Below are positions 1 to 8,185 of a stretch of 55,821 nt of DNA, piece by piece; positions within the stretch are counted from its first letter, which is position 1; every line of letters starts with the position of its first letter. Where the stretch lies: assembly GCA_017303575.1 (NCBI GenBank), contig JAFLCL010000026.1:1-55821 (forward strand), written 5' to 3'. The notes beneath the pieces were generated by a model. It had not been told where the DNA came from, did no database searches, and saw only the letters and a list, made by a program, of their open reading frames with translations. The translations under genes were made by a program, and so were the position numbers. The stretch is from Deltaproteobacteria bacterium. GTDB lineage: Bacteria > Myxococcota_A > Polyangia > Polyangiales > Sandaracinaceae.

Positions 1-1689
1 TCACGCGCTCGACCCGCGCGACGCGCGCACGCGTGCGACGAGGCTCGCCGTCGAGGGGTCGTGCCCGGTGTCGGGACCGCCCTCGATCTCCGCGAGCACG
101 GTGCGCGCGAGCTTCTTGCCGAGCTCGACGCCCCATTGATCGAAGCTGTTCACGTTCCAGATCCAGCCCTGCACGAAGATGCGGTGCTCGTAGAGCGCGA
201 GCAGCGCGCCGAGCGCTCGAGGATCGAGCCTGTCGAACAAGACGACGTTGCTCGGTCGGTTGCCCTCGAAGACCTTGTGCTCCGCGAGCCGCGCGACAGT
301 CGCTTCGTCCTTGCCCTCCGCCCGCAGCTCCGCGCGCACCGTGTCGATCGACTTGCCGATCATCAGCGCCTCGCTCTGCGCCACGAGGTTCGCGAGCAAC
401 ATCGCGTGATGGCGATCGGCCCCGCCGTTCAGCGCATACGGAGAGCGCAGCGGCGCGACGAAGTCGCACGGCACGAGGCGCGTGCCCTGGTGGAGCAGCT
501 GATAGAACGCGTGCTGGCCGTTGGTGCCCGGCTCCCCCCACACGATCGGTCCCGTCGTGTAGCCCGCGATGCGCTGACCCTCGCGCGTCACGCTCTTGCC
601 GTTGCTCTCCATGTCGCCCTGCTGGAGCCATGCGGCGAAGCGATGAAGCGACTGGTCGTAGGGAAGGACCGCGTGCGAGTGCGCGTCGAAGAACGCCGCG
701 TACCAGACACCGAGGAGCGCCATCAGGGCCGGCACGTTCTTCTGGATCGGCGCGGTGCGGAAGTGCTCGTCCATCGCGTGCGCGCCCTCGAGCAGCTCGA
801 CGAAACGGTCGAAGCCCACGGCGAGCGCGATGGAGGTCCCGATCGCGCTCCACAACGAGTAGCGCCCTCCCACCCAGTCCCAGAACTCCAGCATGTTCGC
901 GACGTCGATGCCGAACGCGGCGACCTCCTTCGCGTTCGTCGAGAGCGCGATGAAGTGCTTGGGCACCGCGGCGTCACCTCCCGCCGAAGGAGGCAGCGAG
1001 CTCGTCAGCCACGCGCGTGCGCTCTTGGCGTTGAGGATCGTCTCCTCCGTCGTGAACGTCTTGCTCGCCACGAGGAACAGGGTGGTCTCGGGCCTCAGAT
1101 CCTTGAGCGTGCGCGCGAGATGGGCGCCATCGACGTTCGACACGAAGTGCGGGCGGATCGCGCCTTCCTTCTTGGTGTTCCAGTACGGCTCGAGCGCCTC
1201 GCACACCATGTGGGGCCCGAGGTCCGAGCCGCCGATGCCGATGTTGACGACGTCGGTGATGCGCTCGCCGGTCGCGCCGACCCAGCGACCGCTGCGCACG
1301 CGACCGACGAGGTCCTCCATCTTCGCGAGCACCGCGCGCACACCAGGCATCACGTCCGTGCCGTCGGAGACGATCGGCCGCTCGCTCCGGTTGCGCAGCG
1401 CGACGTGCAGCACCGACCGACCCTCGGTGAGGTTGAGCGTCTCGCCCCCGAACATCGCCGCGATCGCGCCCGACAGCTCGCGCTCGTTCGCGAGCTGGGC
1501 GAGCAAGGACAGCGTCTCGTCGCTCACGCGGTTCTTCGAGAGATCGACGAAGAGCCCCGCCGCCTCGTGCTGCATCGCGGCGACGCGACCGGGCGTCTTC
1601 ACCAGCTCGAGCAGCGGCACCGGACGGATCGCGTCGGCGTGTGCGCGGAGCGCGCGGAAGGCGTTCGTGTCGATCAGGCGGGTGGGCAT
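1..1689 (-). CDS. pgi: Glucose-6-phosphate isomerase
   Basis: Interconverts glucose-6-phosphate and fructose-6-phosphate in cytoplasmic glycolysis and gluconeogenesis. The 562-residue length is normal for the long bacterial Pgi family. Both family signatures are visible: the [11 protein letters not shown] segment mid-protein and [19 protein letters not shown] about 130 residues later, which carries the catalytic Glu and His region. The stop codon is the first three bases of the window, so the gene is complete. It is the last gene of a run with rlmN and a small membrane protein, 52 bases upstream. It fits functionally with the glycogen phosphorylase and amylase genes elsewhere in the window. 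Confidence 0.97.
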   Translation of the reverse strand: MPTRLIDTNAFRALRAHADAIRPVPLLELVKTPGRVAAMQHEAAGLFVDLSKNRVSDETLSLLAQLANERELSGAIAAMFGGETLNLTEGRSVLHVALRNRSERPIVSDGTDVMPGVRAVLAKMEDLVGRVRSGRWVGATGERITDVVNIGIGGSDLGPHMVCEALEPYWNTKKEGAIRPHFVSNVDGAHLARTLKDLRPETTLFLVASKTFTTEETILNAKSARAWLTSSLPPSAGGDAAVPKHFIALSTNAKEVAAFGIDVANMLEFWDWVGGRYSLWSAIGTSIALAVGFDRFVELLEGAHAMDEHFRTAPIQKNVPALMALLGVWYAAFFDAHSHAVLPYDQSLHRFAAWLQQGDMESNGKSVTREGQRIAGYTTGPIVWGEPGTNGQHAFYQLLHQGTRLVPCDFVAPLRSPYALNGGADRHHAMLLANLVAQSEALMIGKSIDTVRAELRAEGKDEATVARLAEHKVFEGNRPSNVVLFDRLDPRALGALLALYEHRIFVQGWIWNVNSFDQWGVELGKKLARTVLAEIEGGPDTGHDPSTASLVARVRASRGSSA

Positions 1690-1741
1690 CGCGGAGGAGC
1701 ATCGCCAGCCCCGCTCGCGATGACAACGCTCGCGTTCGCGG

Positions 1742-2098
1742 TCAGGGCTCTCGGCTCGCGCCCGAGCGCTGTCGCGCCTCGGAGACCCGCACGATGCCCA
1801 CGAGCTGGAGACAACCTGCGGCGATGCCGATGAGTCCCAGCACCACCATCGTGATGGTGTTCATGCGCACCATGTCCTCCATGCCGTAGAGGCGGGAGAC
1901 GAAGAAGGTGGCGATCGGCCCGAGCAGCGTACAGAGGAAGTGGATCACGCTCGCCGTGATCATGAGGTTCGAGGCTTCGGGGCTCGCGCGTCGCACCGTC
2001 GTGAGCGCGACCACGAAGAAGGCGATCTGCATGACGAGCCCGAGGATGAACATCGAGCCGTGGGCCAGGTACATCCCGTACAGCGGGTCCTCGTTCAC
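1742..2098 (-). CDS. Small multi-pass membrane protein, unknown function
   Basis: A 118-residue protein with about three hydrophobic helices: one near residues 12-35 ([17 protein letters not shown]), one near 48-65 ([19 protein letters not shown]) and one near 80-103 ([19 protein letters not shown]). The start is GTG, sharing four bases (GTGA) with the rlmN stop, so it is probably translationally coupled to rlmN. A longer reading frame extends upstream, but that part lies inside rlmN and looks like low-complexity shadow coding. I recognise no family. The C-terminus is charged and cytosolic-looking. Confidence 0.75.
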   Translation of the reverse strand: MNEDPLYGMYLAHGSMFILGLVMQIAFFVVALTTVRRASPEASNLMITASVIHFLCTLLGPIATFFVSRLYGMEDMVRMNTITMVVLGLIGIAAGCLQLVGIVRVSEARQRSGASREP

Positions 2099-3225
2099 GC
2101 GAGCCCTCCCTCGAGGTTGGTCGCCTCGCTCCCGCTTCGGTGCTTGGCCGCGAGCATCCCGCAGGCCGCGTGCTCGCTCTTGCCGCCCGAGTAGCGACGC
2201 TGCGTCGCGATGCCCGCCGCGTGCAGCCTGCCCACGAACGCGATCCGCTCCTCGTCCGTCGCCATCTCGTAGGTGCCCGTCGCGTCGTTCACGTCGATGA
2301 GGTTGAGTCGGATCGAGAGCTCGCCGAGCTCGCGCGACAGCGCCTCGAGCTCGTCCTCGCCGTGGTTGACGCCTCGCATCAAGACCCACGCGAGCGTGAT
2401 GCGCTTGCCGAGCGTGGCCTGGTGCTCGCGCAAGACGCGCACGAGCTCACGCATCGAGAAGCGCCCCGCCACGGGGAGGAGCGTCTTGCGCTTCTCTTCC
2501 ACCGCGCTGGTCAGCGACACGATCAACCTGAACACGTGTCCCTCGCGCGCGTAGCGCTCGATCTGCGGGACCAGGCCGACGGTCGAGATGGTGATCGCCT
2601 CCTGCGTGATGCGGCCGCCGCACGGGTTCGAGAGCACCCGCGCGGCCTGGATCACCGCGTCGTAGTTGTGGAAGGGCTCGCCTTGTCCTTGGAAGACCGC
2701 GCCGCTGACGCGGGGCGTCACGCCGCTCTCGCGCAGTGCGTCGAGGCTCGGATCGGTCGCGAGCTCGTCGCGAACCGTCGCGAGGGCGGCGACCATCTCC
2801 CACGCCTCGAGGCTGCGGGTGAGTCCGAGGCGGCCGGTCGCGCAGAAGGCGCACCGCATCGCGCAGCCGACCTGGGAGGAGAGGCAGACCGTGAAGCGGC
2901 CGGGCTTCTCGAGCGGGATGCGTACCGCCTCGGTGAGCGCGCCATCGCGATGACGGAACAGGTACTTCACGAACCCGTCGTGCCCGTCCTTCACGCGATC
3001 CAAGACCTCGAGGCGCTCGCGGTCGAAGAGCGCATCGACGGCCTGCAGCACGGCGCGACGGGGCGGCCGGCGCAGCACGAGGTCCGTCCGACCTTCGGAG
3101 ATGACGTGACCCAAGAGACGCCGAGCTTCGGTGATGGAGCAATCGATGCGCCGCGTCGCGAGCGCGGCGCAGAGATCCTCTGGCGTCATGCCGAAGAGGT
3201 GCGGTCGCGCGGCGTCGTCGTTCAC
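2095..3225 (-). CDS. rlmN: RlmN-family radical SAM 23S rRNA (adenine-C2) methyltransferase
   Basis: Radical SAM enzyme expected to methylate C2 of an adenine in 23S rRNA and possibly tRNA. The 376-residue protein has the CxxxCxxC iron-sulfur motif (CAMRCAFC) near residue 120. The downstream GxGEP motif reads GQGEPFHNY where most relatives have GMGEPLxN. A C-terminal RRYSGGKSEHAACG block supplies the Cys that is methylated during RlmN catalysis. Residues 1-90 form the usual N-terminal accessory domain. It overlaps the next gene by four bases. RlmN is more likely than Cfr given the housekeeping context, but the altered GxGEP block makes it a divergent member. Confidence 0.88.
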   Translation of the reverse strand: MNDDAARPHLFGMTPEDLCAALATRRIDCSITEARRLLGHVISEGRTDLVLRRPPRRAVLQAVDALFDRERLEVLDRVKDGHDGFVKYLFRHRDGALTEAVRIPLEKPGRFTVCLSSQVGCAMRCAFCATGRLGLTRSLEAWEMVAALATVRDELATDPSLDALRESGVTPRVSGAVFQGQGEPFHNYDAVIQAARVLSNPCGGRITQEAITISTVGLVPQIERYAREGHVFRLIVSLTSAVEEKRKTLLPVAGRFSMRELVRVLREHQATLGKRITLAWVLMRGVNHGEDELEALSRELGELSIRLNLIDVNDATGTYEMATDEERIAFVGRLHAAGIATQRRYSGGKSEHAACGMLAAKHRSGSEATNLEGGLA

Positions 3226-3430
3226 GGCGCCTCTATAGCTCGCGTCCCTCGCGGTGTCGGCGCGAGCCGTTCCGCTCGCGCTTCAAAGATCGCGGCGCAT
3301 CGGACACGGGCGGAGCGGCCGGGGCGAAAATGCACGCACCGCTCCGAGATCGGGAAGCGAACGCGCGCCTCGCGCGTACTGGATCACGCGACGTTGCACC
3401 AAGCTGTCCGCAGCGTCGCCAGGAGGGATG

Positions 3431-5290
3431 ATGGAGAGGAAACAACCGTGGCCTCGGCTTCGTGAGCTGGCGCGTCGTCGCATCGATTCTGCGTGCGAGG
3501 CGACAGGACATCCAGAGTGGAGCCTCGCGGGCAGGGTCGTCCTCGACGAGCTCAGTGGTGAGTGGCCGAGCTGGGAAGCGGGCTACGACCCCGCGTGGCC
3601 GAGCGACATCACCGACGACGGGAGCCCGTTCGAGCTCTCGCTCGCGTTCGAGGGTGGAGATCCGACGCTGCGTCTCCTGTGGGAGCCGCAGGCGCGCATC
3701 TCGGCGGCCGACGTCGCGCCCGCGGAGTCGTCGTGGGAGGTGGGCACGAACGTGATGAAGCGCCTCGAGGCGAGGGGCGCACAGCTCGACGGGTACAGAC
3801 GCATCGAGCACCTCTATCGTCCGCTCACGTCGATCCCCGTGCGCTTCTCGATGTGGCACGCGTGCACGCTCGACGCTTCGGGTCCGCGTGACTTCAAGGT
3901 CTACCTGAACCCACAGGTCGTCGGCGTCGACGGCGCGATGCTGCTCGTCGCGCGCACCATGGCGGAGCTGGGGCTCGACTCGTCGTTCGAGACGGTGCGG
4001 GAGGCCCTCTCGGAGAAGTCGCGCCCGACCTACGTCTCGCTCGATCTCGGTGCGCGTGAGAGCTCGCGCGTGAAGCTCTATTTCGCGCACCCCGGCGAGT
4101 CGTCGAAGGACGTCATCGCCCAGCTCGACGCCAGCGGCGCGCTGCTCGAGGGCGTGACGCCCTGGGTGCAGCGCCTCGCCGGTGGGCCGACGGAGTCGCT
4201 TTCGCGACCGCTCCAGACTTGTCTCGCGTTCCGTCCCGGCGCGGAGCGTCCGGAGGCGAGCCTCTACGTGCCGCTGCGGGCCTGCGTCGCACACGACGAC
4301 GAGGCGATCGATCGGCTCGATGGGCTGCTCTCGCCCGCCGAGCGTGCGCTCGCGCGAGACGCGGCGCGCGCCGTCACCGGGCGTGAGCTGACCGACGGAC
4401 GCGGCATCGTGACGTACGCAGGCCTTCGTGCGACAGCGCGCGGACCACGCGTCGTCGTCTACCTCTCGCCGCAGCTCTACGCCGTGCAGCCTGCGCGCGT
4501 GCCCCTCGACGCACAGGTCCACGCCACGCGATCGAGCCCGTCGAACGATCCGCCGCCGCGGATCACGCGCGGGTCGGGAGTGCGTGAGCGGACGGACGTG
4601 CCGGCGACCGTCGCAGAGCTGCGCGCGCTCGTCGATCGTGAGCAGGAGAAGCTCGCTGCCCATCCGTTCTTCGCGCGCCTCCGGACCGAGGCCACGCTCG
4701 CCGACATCCGCCGTGTGGCTCCTCGCGTCGCGTTCTTCGTCATGGCGTTCCAGGACGTGCTGCGCCTCGTGACGGAGAAGACGACCGACCCCGTGCTCCG
4801 TCAGCTGGCGCGCGCGCACCAGCTCGAGGACGCGGGGCACGACCACTGGTACCTGCGTGATCTCGAGGTGCTCGACCTGACCGCCGATCTGGCCACGCTC
4901 TTCTCGCGCGACGCGCGAGCGATCCGCGACGTCTCCTACCACCAGGTGGCCGAGGCGATCAGCGCCGAGAGCGATCTCGCACGCTTCGCTGTCGTGCTCT
5001 GCCTCGAGGCGGCGGGCGTGTCGTTCTTCGCGTCGATGGTGGATGGTCTCGAGCGGCTCGGTCGCAGCGATGGCCTGCTCTACTTCTCGAAGAAGCACCA
5101 GGCCGTCGAGGCGAGCCACGAGATCTTCGAGGACCAGAAGCAGAAGGCGATCGACGCGATCCGCGTTCCGACCGTCGCTGGCGCGGAGGTCGTGCGTGCC
5201 GTCACGCGCACGTTCGAGACGATGCGCAACCTCGCCGATCACCTCGAGGCGCTGGTGACCACGCATCTTCCCGAGGTGCGGTCGGCGTGA
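3431..5290 (+). CDS. DMATS-type aromatic prenyltransferase fused to haem-oxygenase-like (HDO/TenA-fold) domain
   Basis: A 619-residue two-domain protein. Residues about 30-360 resemble bacterial tryptophan dimethylallyltransferase-type (ABBA-fold) prenyltransferases. The recurring strand motifs are in order: SPFELSLAFEG, LRLLWEP, FSMWHACTL then FKVYLNP, SRVKLYFAHPG, PLQTCLAFRPG and PRVVVYLSPQLY. These enzymes move a prenyl group from a diphosphate onto an indole or other aromatic. A polar linker (about 361-393) leads to a helical domain (395-610) with E466, H470, H472, then H556, E560, H563. The spacing suggests a metal site of the haem-oxygenase-like diiron oxidase type. Two ATGs are possible (3428 and 3431). 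I chose 3431 because AGGAGGG at 3421-3427 sits closer to normal spacing. The next gene overlaps by four bases. Substrate unknown. Confidence 0.82.
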   Translation: MERKQPWPRLRELARRRIDSACEATGHPEWSLAGRVVLDELSGEWPSWEAGYDPAWPSDITDDGSPFELSLAFEGGDPTLRLLWEPQARISAADVAPAESSWEVGTNVMKRLEARGAQLDGYRRIEHLYRPLTSIPVRFSMWHACTLDASGPRDFKVYLNPQVVGVDGAMLLVARTMAELGLDSSFETVREALSEKSRPTYVSLDLGARESSRVKLYFAHPGESSKDVIAQLDASGALLEGVTPWVQRLAGGPTESLSRPLQTCLAFRPGAERPEASLYVPLRACVAHDDEAIDRLDGLLSPAERALARDAARAVTGRELTDGRGIVTYAGLRATARGPRVVVYLSPQLYAVQPARVPLDAQVHATRSSPSNDPPPRITRGSGVRERTDVPATVAELRALVDREQEKLAAHPFFARLRTEATLADIRRVAPRVAFFVMAFQDVLRLVTEKTTDPVLRQLARAHQLEDAGHDHWYLRDLEVLDLTADLATLFSRDARAIRDVSYHQVAEAISAESDLARFAVVLCLEAAGVSFFASMVDGLERLGRSDGLLYFSKKHQAVEASHEIFEDQKQKAIDAIRVPTVAGAEVVRAVTRTFETMRNLADHLEALVTTHLPEVRSA

Positions 5291-6669
5291 CCGTCGATCA
5301 GTTCGTGCACGCCCTTCGCGCGGAGCAGACTCCGCTCGAGGATGCACCCGGCTCGCTCGCCGCGTACGAGACCGACTTCGGTCGCCTCGTGCGCGGCGCC
5401 TCGCGCGGCGTGGTGCGCGCCCGCTCGGTCGACGAGATGGCGCGCATCGTGCGGATGGCGCGCTCGCTCGGCGTGAAGCTGACGCCCCGCGGCGCAGGCC
5501 TCTCGCAAGGTGGGCAGTCGGTCGCGGCGGAGACCATCACGCTCGATCTCTCGGATCTCCGCTCGCTCGACGTCTCGGCCTTGCGCGACGCTCGCGTGTC
5601 GGTGGGGCCCGGCACCACGTTCCGAGAGATCCTCGCAGAGACGATCCCGCACGGCCTGACCTTGCCGGTCGTCCCGCTCAACCTCGACCTGACCGTCGGC
5701 GGCGTGCTGTCCGCGGGAGGCATGGGGTCGAGCACGCACCGACACGGCCTCGTCGTCGATCACGTCGTCTCGGCCAACGTGGTGCTCGGCACGGGGGAGC
5801 AGGTGACGTTCTCGCGCGAGTCCGAGGTCGAGGTGCGTGACGTGGTCCTCGGGGGCGTGGGCCGCGCCGGCATCCTCGCCTGCATCACGCTCGCGCTCGT
5901 GCCCACGCCGCGCGCGCTTCGGAGCCTCGTGCTCCTCTACCGCGATCTCTCCACGTTGCTCGCGGACCAGACGCGGCTCGCGCTGCGCGCCGAGGTCGAG
6001 CACCTCGACGCGATGTGCGCCCCCGCGATGCTCGGTCTGATCCGGACCCCGCAGGGTGGTCGCGCACCGCTGCGTCGCTTCTCGTACGCGCTCCACCTGA
6101 CGGTCGGCGCGGACGCGGTGGTCGAGCCGCTGCTCGCGGATCTCTCGCACGACGAGGTGCTGCACGACGAAGCGGACGACCCGCTCTCGTTCGCGTCGCG
6201 CTTCGACGCGCGTTTCGCTGCCATGCGCGCGACCGGCGCGTGGGAGCTCGCGCATCCTTGGTTCGAGGCCTTCGTGCCCGCCGCCCGCGCGCGCGAAGCC
6301 CTCGAGCGCGCGATGGCGATGCCGCCGTTCTTGAGTGAGCTCGTCCGCGCGACACCCGTGGCGAGCGACGCCCGCGGAGCGCGGTCACGATCCGTCGCGA
6401 TGCCGGAGGGCCCGGCGTTCGTCGTCGCGATGCTGCCCGCAGGCGTACCGGCTGCGTTCGTCGAGCAGGCGCGCGGGGCGATCGAGGCGCTCGATGCGGC
6501 GTACGCGTCTCTCGGCGCCAAGCGCTACCTCTCGGGCTGGCTGCCTCGCATCCACGCGCTCGGCTGGGCCGAGCACCACGGAGCCTCGCTCGATGCGCTC
6601 GCGCGCGTCGTCGAGCGCTGCGACCCAGACCACGTGCTCGCGAGCCGACTTCCGCCCCTTCCCCGGTGA
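5287..6669 (+). CDS. FAD-binding oxidase, cytokinin-dehydrogenase-like
   Basis: A 460-residue flavoprotein with a PCMH-type FAD-binding half (residues about 35-210: TPRGAGLSQGGQS, then LTVGGVLSAGGMGSSTHRHG). The C-terminal half resembles the cytokinin dehydrogenase substrate domain, with HPWFEAFVP near residue 325 and a closing GWAEHHG...DPDHVLA block. Plant cytokinin dehydrogenases bind FAD through a His in the GHS motif. Here that position is L72, so FAD is probably non-covalent. GTG start overlaps the prenyltransferase stop by four bases, and its own stop overlaps the next GTG. It is therefore part of a coupled three-gene cassette and probably oxidises the prenylated product or an amine in the same pathway. 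The substrate is not deducible. Confidence 0.8.
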   Translation: MTVDQFVHALRAEQTPLEDAPGSLAAYETDFGRLVRGASRGVVRARSVDEMARIVRMARSLGVKLTPRGAGLSQGGQSVAAETITLDLSDLRSLDVSALRDARVSVGPGTTFREILAETIPHGLTLPVVPLNLDLTVGGVLSAGGMGSSTHRHGLVVDHVVSANVVLGTGEQVTFSRESEVEVRDVVLGGVGRAGILACITLALVPTPRALRSLVLLYRDLSTLLADQTRLALRAEVEHLDAMCAPAMLGLIRTPQGGRAPLRRFSYALHLTVGADAVVEPLLADLSHDEVLHDEADDPLSFASRFDARFAAMRATGAWELAHPWFEAFVPAARAREALERAMAMPPFLSELVRATPVASDARGARSRSVAMPEGPAFVVAMLPAGVPAAFVEQARGAIEALDAAYASLGAKRYLSGWLPRIHALGWAEHHGASLDALARVVERCDPDHVLASRLPPLPR

Positions 6670-7241
6670 GGCTTGCGGACGGCGCGGCCCCGGGCGAACC
6701 TCGCGGCGCCGTGGCCGTGCCGTCCGAGCTGATCCTCCTCTCCGTCGACCCCGACTACGCGATCGGTCGCACCGGGAACCTCGTCGTCGTGATCTGGGTT
6801 CACGAGACGCGCGCCGAGGCCGTGCGGCACGTGGGCGAGGTGCTCCGCTCGGTCGCGCGCGATCGCGGCGAGCTCGTGGGGCTCGTGCAGGTCGCGCTGC
6901 CGGGCGCCAAGGGACCGGAGGGCGATGCGCGCGAGGCGCTCATCGAGCTCGTCCGCGGCGGCAAGGGCGTGATCGCCGCGTCGGCCGTCGTCTACCCCGG
7001 CGAGGGCTTCCTCATGGCCGCCGCGCGCGCGTTCGTGTCCGGCGTGGCGATGCTCGCGCGACCGGGCTTCCCGCACATGGTGTTCCCGACGCGCCCCGAG
7101 GCCTCGGAGTGGATCTCGCGGCTCTTGCCCAAGAGCGGGGGACGCTTCTGGACGCAGCGCGACGTGGTGAGCGCCATCGAGGACACGATCTCGCGCGTGA
7201 GCAGCTCCAACCCGCGCGTCGCTTCGCTCTCCAGGACTTGA
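6666..7241 (+). CDS. Unknown protein, third gene of the prenyltransferase cassette
   Basis: A 191-residue soluble protein that I do not recognise. The GTG start overlaps the preceding oxidase stop by four bases (GTGA), which supports co-translation. An internal GTG near residue 18 (before PSELILLSV) would give a shorter form that removes a Gly/Ala/Pro-rich head. The fold looks alpha/beta: alternating beta-like stretches (LVVVIWV, LVGLVQVAL, GVIAASAVVY) and helices. No signal peptide, membrane segment or metal motif is visible. A similar-looking arrangement occurs in STAS-like proteins, but I see no diagnostic motif. The context suggests an accessory or regulatory partner of the two enzymes. 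Confidence 0.6.
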   Translation: MRLADGAAPGEPRGAVAVPSELILLSVDPDYAIGRTGNLVVVIWVHETRAEAVRHVGEVLRSVARDRGELVGLVQVALPGAKGPEGDAREALIELVRGGKGVIAASAVVYPGEGFLMAAARAFVSGVAMLARPGFPHMVFPTRPEASEWISRLLPKSGGRFWTQRDVVSAIEDTISRVSSSNPRVASLSRT

Positions 7242-7301
7242 ACGCTGCGGCATGGCCGGTGCTCACGAGGGCGCGTCCCTCACCGTCCACCCGGAGCGTC
7301 C

Positions 7302-8108
7302 ATGTCTCGAAGCTTCCTCGCACCCGCATGCCTCGCGGTTCTGGCCGCGTGTACGAACGATGCTCTGCCGCCCGGCACCGATGCGGGGCCCGTCGACGCC
7401 GTCGGAGTCAGCGTCGATGCGTACAGCGAGCGTCCGAGGCACGAGCGCTACATCCGTGGCGATCAGGACACACGTCTGGTGATCGAGCTCGATGTGGTCG
7501 CGGGCACCGAGCCGCGTGCTGGCGTGATCGACCGGCTCGTGGCTCGCCTCGGCACCTTGCTCGACAAGCCCGCCGGCATCGAGGTCGTCATGGGCTCGAT
7601 CCCCTCGCGCGGCGCCGATCACGTGTGGACCGAGGCCGAGCTCTTCGCGCTCGGTGACGAGACGTTCGCCAACGACGCACCCCCCGGCACGATCGTGATG
7701 CACGCGATGTGGATCGACGGCCACCACGAGCGGGACACGGCCTCGGGCGCGATCCTCGCGGTCGCGTGGGCCCACACCCACATCGCCGTGTTCGAGAACA
7801 CCATCGAGGCCAACTGCGACGGCCAGCCGCTGCTCGGCGAGCGTCTCTGCGAGACGGCGCAGTACGGCGTGTGGCTGCACGAGGTGGGTCACGTGCTCGG
7901 CCTCGTCGACAACGGCACGCCGATGGTGACGCCGCACGTCGACGAGGCGCACGGCCGGCACGACTCGAACGATGGATGCCTGATGTACTGGGCGTACGAG
8001 AGCTCGGCGGGCCTCGACTCGTTGGCGACGACGCTGATCGGCGGCGGCGAGCTGCCGGACTTCGACGCTGCCTGCCTCGCCGACATCGCAGCAGTGCGAG
8101 ATCGCTGA
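7302..8108 (+). CDS. Secreted metzincin-like zinc metalloprotease lipoprotein
   Basis: A 268-residue lipoprotein with a signal peptide ending in a lipobox at LAAC (residues about 14-17), then an Asp/Ala-rich linker. The zinc motif is HEVGHVLGLVD: H193, E194, H197, G200 and D203. A later CLMYW could be the Met-turn of metzincins. The third metal ligand position holds Asp rather than His, as in snapalysin-type enzymes, so zinc binding by D203 is inference. ATG at 7302 begins the signal peptide directly. It lies 60 bases after the prenyltransferase cassette on the same strand and may or may not share its transcript. Confidence 0.72.
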   Translation: MSRSFLAPACLAVLAACTNDALPPGTDAGPVDAVGVSVDAYSERPRHERYIRGDQDTRLVIELDVVAGTEPRAGVIDRLVARLGTLLDKPAGIEVVMGSIPSRGADHVWTEAELFALGDETFANDAPPGTIVMHAMWIDGHHERDTASGAILAVAWAHTHIAVFENTIEANCDGQPLLGERLCETAQYGVWLHEVGHVLGLVDNGTPMVTPHVDEAHGRHDSNDGCLMYWAYESSAGLDSLATTLIGGGELPDFDAACLADIAAVRDR

Positions 8109-8185
8109 TCGCGATCGCACGATCGGCCGATCCGAACGTAGACCACGCCCTTTGCCGCCAGCCCGGCGAGACCTACGTACGGCAC

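Noticed and set aside
61..1833. Long plus-strand open frame over pgi
   Set aside because: It is the antisense shadow of pgi; the protein would be Arg/Glu/His-rich with no family motif, while the minus strand encodes a clear Pgi.
3233..5347. 704-residue minus-strand frame over the prenyltransferase
   Set aside because: Composition is typical antisense shadow of high-GC coding DNA; no motif, and the plus strand has clear family blocks and a ribosome site.
3431..6669. Cytokinin biosynthesis (adenylate isopentenyltransferase) pathway
   Set aside because: The prenyltransferase is DMATS-type, with no P-loop isopentenyltransferase motif, so cytokinin synthesis cannot be claimed from the oxidase neighbour alone.
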